Shown one piece after another: positions 35,835 through 40,578 of a stretch of 40,578 nucleotides of DNA (its first letter is position 1; every line of letters begins with the position of its first letter). The notes below the pieces were generated by a model, which saw only the letters and a program-made list of their open reading frames with translations, was not told the origin of the DNA and searched no databases. The stretch lies in contig JAQVBZ010000017.1 of the NCBI GenBank assembly GCA_028690055.1, positions 1 to 40,578 on the forward strand, in the 5' to 3' direction. The translations under genes and the position numbers were made by a program. This DNA is from Minisyncoccota bacterium. GTDB lineage: Bacteria > Patescibacteriota > Minisyncoccia > JAHIHE01 > JAGLIN01.

Positions 35835-38300
35835 TTATCTAGCAGTCTCTATAGAATCGAATACCGTTTCATTAACAACTGCGATGTCTTCCCATTTGAG
35901 TCCGGCAGCTTGGAATGCTTCCGCGGTAGGAATCCATGTTTTTCGACCATTCTTTATTTTGTAAACTTTATAGTCATCTACCTTTTGGACAAGTGTTACA
36001 TCTTCAACTGTTCTTAAAAATGAATCTTTTTTCTTGAGAGATGTAGCTGGAGAAGCGGCAGGATTGGATGCGGCTATAGGAGTAGCAGTAAGACTGGAAG
36101 AAAGTGTAGGGTAAGTAGACGTGGCTGTATCAGCGTCTTTCGTACATGTTGTTGTAGCAAGGGCGGTGGCTGTTACACATGATGATAGGCATTCGCTTGC
36201 AGTCGGGCAAGAGGTGCTGGTAGTTGCCGCATCGCAACATTTACTTACTGTGTCGCAAGCATTTGAACAGTCTATAGCTTGCATACATGCGGTCAAACAA
36301 TCTGAAAAGCCTGTGGTCGTAGGGGTAGATGCAGCCGTGGTGGTTGTATCAGCCGAGGTTTTTCCAGCGAGATAATCTGCCCAGGCTTGTGCCATTGAAG
36401 CAGCTGTGGTGGCAGCAGGAACGGTCGCCGTTCCTGTAGTTCCTGTTCCGGTGGTTGTTCCTGTGGTCCCTGTGTTGTTTGCATTGACTTGTGCAAGGTA
36501 GGTTTCCCAAGCCTTTGCCAATTCTGCAACGGAGTTGCTGGCAGCAGCAGCCTTGATCTGTGAAGCTGTGTCAGTGGCAGTCGTATCAGAACTAGTGGCA
36601 GCAGCGGTATTACATCTTGTCATATAATTCTGAAAATCCTCAGACCACTGGTCGTCAGTAGTATATTCGTCATATCCATAATCTTCAAGGAAGTCTTCAT
36701 AAAGCTTCTCTGCCTCGTCTTGTGTAGACGAATTTACAGCTTCGTCGTAGTTAGCCAAATATTTATCCCAAGCTTCATCTAACGTAGATGCGGAATAGGT
36801 TTCGGTTTCACCGTTATTATTCACGAAAATATATGCATATTCGTAACTATCGGAGTTATTTGAAGAAATGTTTGAAGAATCATTTTGGTAATCACTTAAA
36901 AATGATTCTGCAAGATTCTCCCAATCCATATCTGAGAGTGAAGACATATCCCCTGCTTGTGAAGGTATGAATTGTTGCCAGTCCATGTTCATATTTTCAA
37001 GGAATTTATCTATTTGATTTTCGAATTCGCTTGATATGGAACTACTGTTGTCGTCGGTAAAATTTTGCCAAAGATTTTCAAGCTCTTTATTTGAGGTAGA
37101 CGATTCAGTATTACTGCTATTGACACTCGTAAGTTTACTTATGTACCCATCTAAAGCTTCCTGTAGATTTCCATCAATAAGCGCTTGTATCTCGTCAATG
37201 TTTATAAGACTCTGTCCGTTCGAGCTATTTGAGCTATCCAATGACATCAAACTCTGTTGATTGGTAATGAGCAATTTTTTTCCGTTTTCGGTAATGCAGA
37301 AGAGATTGCCATCTTCGTCTGCGACGATGGTAGCTTCTTCATAAGTATCTTGTACATTATCGTTGGTGTCTTCGACTTCTCCCCAATCATAACCGCCCTC
37401 CGCAAAGGCGTCCGGGTTTGGAATCCAGAAGGCTTGGCTTCCGATAATTTCATAAACCTTATCTAATTGGTCTTTGATAAGTCTTATTTGATCTTGAATG
37501 CTTGTGAGAGTCTCTGCGTCTATTTCTTGTATGTTATCCCAATTATAGCCTTCGCTTGTAAATTCCTCCGCTGTTTCGATCCATTCTTTTTCGCCACCCT
37601 CAATGACGTAAACTTTTTCGTCATCCGGGAGTTTGATAAGAGTGCCGTCTGGAAGGTTAGAAGCGGTTGGGGCGGAATAATTAGCTTCCAAGTTATCGAG
37701 GTAAGTACTCAGATAATTTTGAAGGCTTTGTTCATCAGTAATGTCGGCATTGCTGAAGTTCAAATTCTTGAGATAGCTGGCAAGATATGTACTCAACTGC
37801 TCGTCGGTCAAGTTTGAGAAATCTTCGCCTGTTTCCAGCGCTGCAAAATTGTAGTTTGCAACATCAAAACTCGTAGCATATCCATCGATGTAAGCATTGA
37901 TGTCAGCGGTGGTGAGATTTGTATCGATTGTTGAGGTCGTAGTAGTGGTGGTTGCCCCCTCGGCTAAGCAGGCTCCTTCACTACATCCAAATTCACAATC
38001 ATAATATGAGGCATACCAAGAATCGTTCTTGCAGGTGTACTCTAAGAGCTTGCCGTTATCAACACATTTGTCGTAAGACCTAAAAATCCCGACGCGGTTT
38101 GCATCATGGACTGATCCCCTTGCAAAAAGATTCGAACCATCATCGGAATCGGTACAAGCGATACCAGTATTGGTTGTGGTGCTTTCCGCAGTGCGCGCGG
38201 AAGTTGCTGTCAGATCCTCGTTTCCTTGTTTGGCCATCGTTACTCCGTAGCCGGCAAGAAACATCGATATGACTGCAACAAAAAGTAATTTTTTGTTCAT
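35835..38300 (-). CDS. Large secreted Ser/Thr-rich repeat protein
   Basis: The start at 38300 gives 821 residues with a signal peptide (KKLLFVAVISMFLAGYGVTM). Low-complexity Ser/Thr/Asn/Asp sequence surrounds three copies of a WIP-type repeat: VYVIEGGEKEWIETAEEFTS, then AFWIPNPDAFAEGGYDWGEV, and at the C-terminus VYKIKNGRKTWIPTAEAFQA. Two DEQLSTYLASYLKNL-like units and three WDKYLA/WETYLA/WADYLA units also occur. Two Cys-rich segments (residues about 45-115 and 665-720) could be disulphide-stapled. This is probably a surface or secreted structural protein. No enzyme motif is visible, and it carries no anchor at the C-terminus. It is transcribed from a perfect consensus promoter with a leader of about 180 bases. 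Confidence 0.75.
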   Translation of the reverse strand: MNKKLLFVAVISMFLAGYGVTMAKQGNEDLTATSARTAESTTTNTGIACTDSDDGSNLFARGSVHDANRVGIFRSYDKCVDNGKLLEYTCKNDSWYASYYDCEFGCSEGACLAEGATTTTTTSTIDTNLTTADINAYIDGYATSFDVANYNFAALETGEDFSNLTDEQLSTYLASYLKNLNFSNADITDEQSLQNYLSTYLDNLEANYSAPTASNLPDGTLIKLPDDEKVYVIEGGEKEWIETAEEFTSEGYNWDNIQEIDAETLTSIQDQIRLIKDQLDKVYEIIGSQAFWIPNPDAFAEGGYDWGEVEDTNDNVQDTYEEATIVADEDGNLFCITENGKKLLITNQQSLMSLDSSNSSNGQSLINIDEIQALIDGNLQEALDGYISKLTSVNSSNTESSTSNKELENLWQNFTDDNSSSISSEFENQIDKFLENMNMDWQQFIPSQAGDMSSLSDMDWENLAESFLSDYQNDSSNISSNNSDSYEYAYIFVNNNGETETYSASTLDEAWDKYLANYDEAVNSSTQDEAEKLYEDFLEDYGYDEYTTDDQWSEDFQNYMTRCNTAAATSSDTTATDTASQIKAAAASNSVAELAKAWETYLAQVNANNTGTTGTTTGTGTTGTATVPAATTAASMAQAWADYLAGKTSADTTTTAASTPTTTGFSDCLTACMQAIDCSNACDTVSKCCDAATTSTSCPTASECLSSCVTATALATTTCTKDADTATSTYPTLSSSLTATPIAASNPAASPATSLKKKDSFLRTVEDVTLVQKVDDYKVYKIKNGRKTWIPTAEAFQAAGLKWEDIAVVNETVFDSIETAR

Positions 38301-38617
38301 TTTTGTTTTTAGTTTTCTTAAATAAAAGAGCAAATGTATTTTGTCTCGTGCTACATAGGCGTAAAACTTAGATTGATAAATACAAAGAGCAATTTTTCTC
38401 ACCTTCTGTGGTACTCTGATCGTTTAAAAGCGGGCAGAAATAAAAACACCCTTTAATTCGCCCGGTTTTCTTCATCTGTTATTACCATTATAGTCTAAAA
38501 AACGGCTTTTGTCAACGCGATGATTTTAGAGAATTCTCTGTAATATATATTGCTATTATTGGCTTGATATAGGTAAATAATGAGGTTAGAATGTCTCTTC
38601 GGCGCAGTTATGAATCA
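38301..38617. other. Leader and promoter region of the surface-protein gene
   Basis: Besides the promoter at 38487-38515, the minus-strand leader contains a CGGGC/GCCCG hairpin (38432-38464) with a long T-rich loop followed by CTTTT, which could attenuate transcription. No gene is seen. Confidence 0.5.
38487..38515 (-). promoter_or_regulatory. Perfect consensus sigma-70 promoter
   Basis: On the minus strand TTGACA (38515-38510), a 17-base spacer and TATAAT (38492-38487). It faces the surface-protein gene, which starts at 38300. Confidence 0.85.
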
Positions 38618-40060
38618 TCATTTTATCCAAAACTTACTTTTATTCTTTAAATCTTCTTCCTCTTTTTTCTCATCAATGATTTTTTCACTCTTTTGAATGT
38701 CTTCGAGGGAGAACTCGAAGAGCTTCTTTGTTCTTGTCTCGAGATATTCGCTGTTATTCTTTGTCGGATCTTCAATTATTTCTGCCAGTAGCACTTTTAA
38801 AATCGCGCCGACTTTAGGTCCGGGTTGAATATTTAGAAATTTCATAATGTCTTTACCGTTTATCTTGAGCATTTTGGGAGAAATCGGATCCTTGCTTACC
38901 TTCTCAATCAAATATTCCAGATGACGAAGCTTATAGGGCTTGCCTTTCGGAGTGCCGCTTCCTAGACGGTCGGCGATGCGCAAATCCATCAGGTCTTTGA
39001 GGTTTTCTTTGCCAACTCTAGCGATGAGTCTCCTTACTCCGGCTTCTGAAACTTCGCCCGTATTATAGTAGAACATGTGATTCTTTACGAGCAAGGAAGT
39101 TTTTTCCACCACCTTAGTCGGAAATTTGAGCCGTCTGAGAATCTTTTCGGTAACCTTTGCGCCGACGTAGTCGTGGTTATAAAAAGTACTATCCTGTCCC
39201 TCCCCTGCCTTGGTTTGCGGTTTGGCGATATCGTGAAAAAGCGCCGCCAATCTGACCTCCAGTTTCTTGCTTGGGCAGAATTTAAGAGACATAATAGAAT
39301 GCTCGTAGATAGTGTAGATGTGATGGCGGTTCTGCGCGACACCAACCCCCGCTTCCAGCTCGGGTATGATGTAGCTCAAGAGCCTTGATTCGCGGAGCAG
39401 CTCTATTCCCCTTGCCGGGTCTTCGGAGAGGATAATTTTTTGGAATTCATCGCGAATTCTCTCTTCAGAGATTTTTTCTAACCGTTCGGCGTTGCCTTGG
39501 ATGGAGGAAAGAGTCTCTTTGTCTATTTCAAAGCCAAGCTGTACTGCAAAACGTACGGCGCGCAGCATCCTAAGCGCGTCTTCAGAGAATCTATCGTCGG
39601 GATTACCTACCGCCTTAACCAATTTTTTTTTCAGATCCTGTCTGCCTTCAAATACGTCGACTATCTCTTCTTTTCCTGCCTTTTCTCGCAGTGCCATGGC
39701 GTTGATCGTGAAATCGCGGCGCTTAAGGTCCTCTTCCAAGCTAGGGGTAAAGGCTACTTGGTCAGGGTGACGTCCATCGGAATACACTGTCTCTGTGCGA
39801 TATGTCGTAATCTCAACCGTTTTGAGGTTGTCATTTTCCGTTTCGTCGTTTATTACCGTAACAGTGCCAAAAGTATTATTATAAAAGCTGTGCGGAAAAA
39901 TCACCTGGATGTCTTCCGGCTTTGCGTCAGTAGTCATGTCCCAGTCTTTTGGAATTTTGTCCATCAAAAAATCGCGTACCGGTCCACCTACGACATAAGC
40001 TTCAAAACCGCTCGCCTCTAATTTTGCACTGATTAATTGTATTTCTTGCGGTATTTTCAT
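38618..40060 (-). CDS. cca: CCA-adding tRNA nucleotidyltransferase with HD domain
   Basis: This 480-residue class II nucleotidyltransferase has VVGGPVRDFLM, the metal-binding D39-x-D41 (KDWDMTTDA) and RRDFTINAMAL. Next is the RNA-binding EDALRMLRAVRFAVQLGFEI block, then an HD domain (LFHDIAKPQT; NHDYVGAKVTEKILR) and a Lys-rich C-terminus. It adds CCA to tRNA 3' ends. None of the four tRNAs in the window encodes CCA, so the enzyme should be essential here. The HD domain may carry 2',3'-phosphatase activity. It starts 126 bases from the divergent tRNA-Arg gene. Confidence 0.95.
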   Translation of the reverse strand: MKIPQEIQLISAKLEASGFEAYVVGGPVRDFLMDKIPKDWDMTTDAKPEDIQVIFPHSFYNNTFGTVTVINDETENDNLKTVEITTYRTETVYSDGRHPDQVAFTPSLEEDLKRRDFTINAMALREKAGKEEIVDVFEGRQDLKKKLVKAVGNPDDRFSEDALRMLRAVRFAVQLGFEIDKETLSSIQGNAERLEKISEERIRDEFQKIILSEDPARGIELLRESRLLSYIIPELEAGVGVAQNRHHIYTIYEHSIMSLKFCPSKKLEVRLAALFHDIAKPQTKAGEGQDSTFYNHDYVGAKVTEKILRRLKFPTKVVEKTSLLVKNHMFYYNTGEVSEAGVRRLIARVGKENLKDLMDLRIADRLGSGTPKGKPYKLRHLEYLIEKVSKDPISPKMLKINGKDIMKFLNIQPGPKVGAILKVLLAEIIEDPTKNNSEYLETRTKKLFEFSLEDIQKSEKIIDEKKEEEDLKNKSKFWIK

Positions 40061-40139
40061 ATTTTGAGTCTAGCACACATTTTTTGCGGTGTCATCTAAT
40101 TAAATAGTTGTATGGAGGGTAGCCCCAGCTTTATCTTCA

Positions 40140-40167
40140 TTGACTTTGATGCTCAGTTTGCTATAGT
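40140..40167 (+). promoter_or_regulatory. Promoter of tRNA-Arg(CCU)
   Basis: TTGACT (40140-40145), a 16-base spacer and TATAGT (40162-40167), 19 bases before the tRNA. Confidence 0.6.
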
Positions 40168-40186
40168 TGAGTATGTTGTATCCCCC

Positions 40187-40258
40187 GTTCTCGTAGTTCA
40201 ACGGATAGAACGGAAGCCTCCTAAGCTTCAGATACAGGTTCGATTCCTGTCGAGGACA
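40187..40258 (+). tRNA. tRNA-Arg(CCU)
   Basis: Acceptor GTTCTCG/CGAGGAC with A73, D arm GTTC/GAAC, anticodon stem GAAGC/GCTTC with loop CTCCTAA (anticodon CCT, reads AGG), T arm ACAGG/CCTGT with TTCGATT. CCA is not encoded. Confidence 0.93.
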
Positions 40259-40278
40259 CATGTTTATACTGTTGAATC

Positions 40279-40306
40279 TTTACAATTTATTATAATCGGT
40301 TATACT
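40279..40306 (+). promoter_or_regulatory. Promoter of tRNA-Ala(GGC)
   Basis: TTTACA (40279-40284), a 16-base spacer and TATACT (40301-40306), 13 bases before the tRNA. Confidence 0.6.
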
Positions 40307-40319
40307 TTTTAAGTAATTT

Positions 40320-40392
40320 GGGCCTGTAGCTTAGTTGGTAGAGCGCCTCCATGGCATGGAGGAGGTCAGGAGTTCGAGTCTCCTCAGGTCCA
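40320..40392 (+). tRNA. tRNA-Ala(GGC)
   Basis: Acceptor GGGCCTG/CAGGTCC with G3-U70 and A73, D arm GCTT/GAGC, anticodon stem CCTCC/GGAGG with loop ATGGCAT (anticodon GGC), T arm AGGAG/CTCCT with TTCGAGT. CCA is not encoded. Confidence 0.93.
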
Positions 40393-40452
40393 CATTGAAT
40401 AGCAGACGTTTTTGACATTTGTTTTTTGTTGAGAACCTCTTTTGATATGACG

Positions 40453-40578
40453 CGTAGATTCTACCTTGAACTGCAATTTTTCCCTTCAACAAAAACCTCG
40501 TAAGGGGTTAAATAGCCAAGTCTTTTTCTGGGACGATTGTTGATAAGCAGAACGGCTTTATCAACGTCCATTTGTGTC
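40453..40578 (-). mobile_element. IS30-type insertion sequence, right-end fragment (second copy)
   Basis: Exact reverse complement of bases 2-127. The element end is at 40453 and its body continues beyond the window. Confidence 0.85.
40461..40577 (-). CDS. IS30-family transposase, C-terminal fragment
   Basis: The same 38 residues as at 3-119 (INNRPRKRLGYLTPYEVF ...), on the minus strand. The N-terminal part and catalytic residues lie outside the window. Confidence 0.85.
   Translation of the reverse strand, partial: TQMDVDKAVLLINNRPRKRLGYLTPYEVFVEGKNCSSR

Noticed and set aside
40112-40312. 66-codon plus frame
   Set aside because: It runs through the tRNA-Arg gene and its promoter.
1-40578. 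CRISPR array or cas genes
   Set aside because: No regularly spaced direct repeats and no Cas motif were seen on either strand.

Overview
The window reads as a piece of a small-genome Candidate Phyla Radiation (Patescibacteria/Parcubacteria-like) chromosome. The assignment is inference. It rests on TrbC/VirB2-like small membrane proteins, one with the Pro-Cys-Gly plus Cys-x-x-Cys-His pattern I associate with that group, a four-S1-domain ribosomal protein S1, many leaderless or SD-less starts, tRNAs without encoded CCA next to a CCA-adding enzyme, single orphan pathway genes, and many short lineage-specific proteins. No 16S rRNA is present to settle it.

Both edges are the same 126-base end of an IS30-type element in inverted orientation, so the window probably ends where an assembly broke on a repeated insertion sequence. 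The left copy truncates an unknown gene. Region 0.9-6.1 kb (minus): a dksA-like gene, lspA, an anchored solute-binding protein and rnhA, then a likely 6S RNA and rpsA. Region 6.2-12.4 kb (plus): a beta-lactamase-fold protein with altered metal ligands, an anchored FTP/PepSY-like protein, gyrA, a methyltransferase and a second solute-binding protein. Region 12.5-24.8 kb (minus): two metabolic or hypothetical genes, a membrane protein, tRNA-Ile with a UAU anticodon, a pilin/secretion-like cluster of five genes, ftsH, comM, a TraX-like protein, and a DUF559 nuclease gene bracketed by inverted palindromic repeats. Region 25-32 kb: small membrane-protein genes, recJ, RNase P RNA, a polyprenyl-phosphate sugar transferase, two more VirB2-like proteins and rfbD.

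The most unusual part is 32.3-34.25 kb. It is about 1.9 kb of plus-strand DNA with a near-consensus promoter, seven tiny ORFs (22-90 codons), two homologous leader-peptide/terminator units whose peptides share a VIIS...VG core rich in branched-chain residues, and a two-hairpin RNA element present twice with pairing-preserving substitutions. It looks like a chain of RNA-controlled small genes and matches nothing I recognise. Region 34.3-40.4 kb: a SpoIIM-like membrane protein, tRNA-Ala(CGC), nth, an 821-residue surface protein behind a perfect consensus promoter, cca, tRNA-Arg(CCU) and tRNA-Ala(GGC).

Together the genes cover information processing (gyrA, rpsA, recJ, nth, rnhA, RNase P, 6S, tRNAs, cca), envelope quality control (ftsH, lspA), DNA uptake (comM), and cell-surface structures (pilins, TraX, sugar transferase, rfbD, surface protein). 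All functions are read from sequence motifs; no database search was run.
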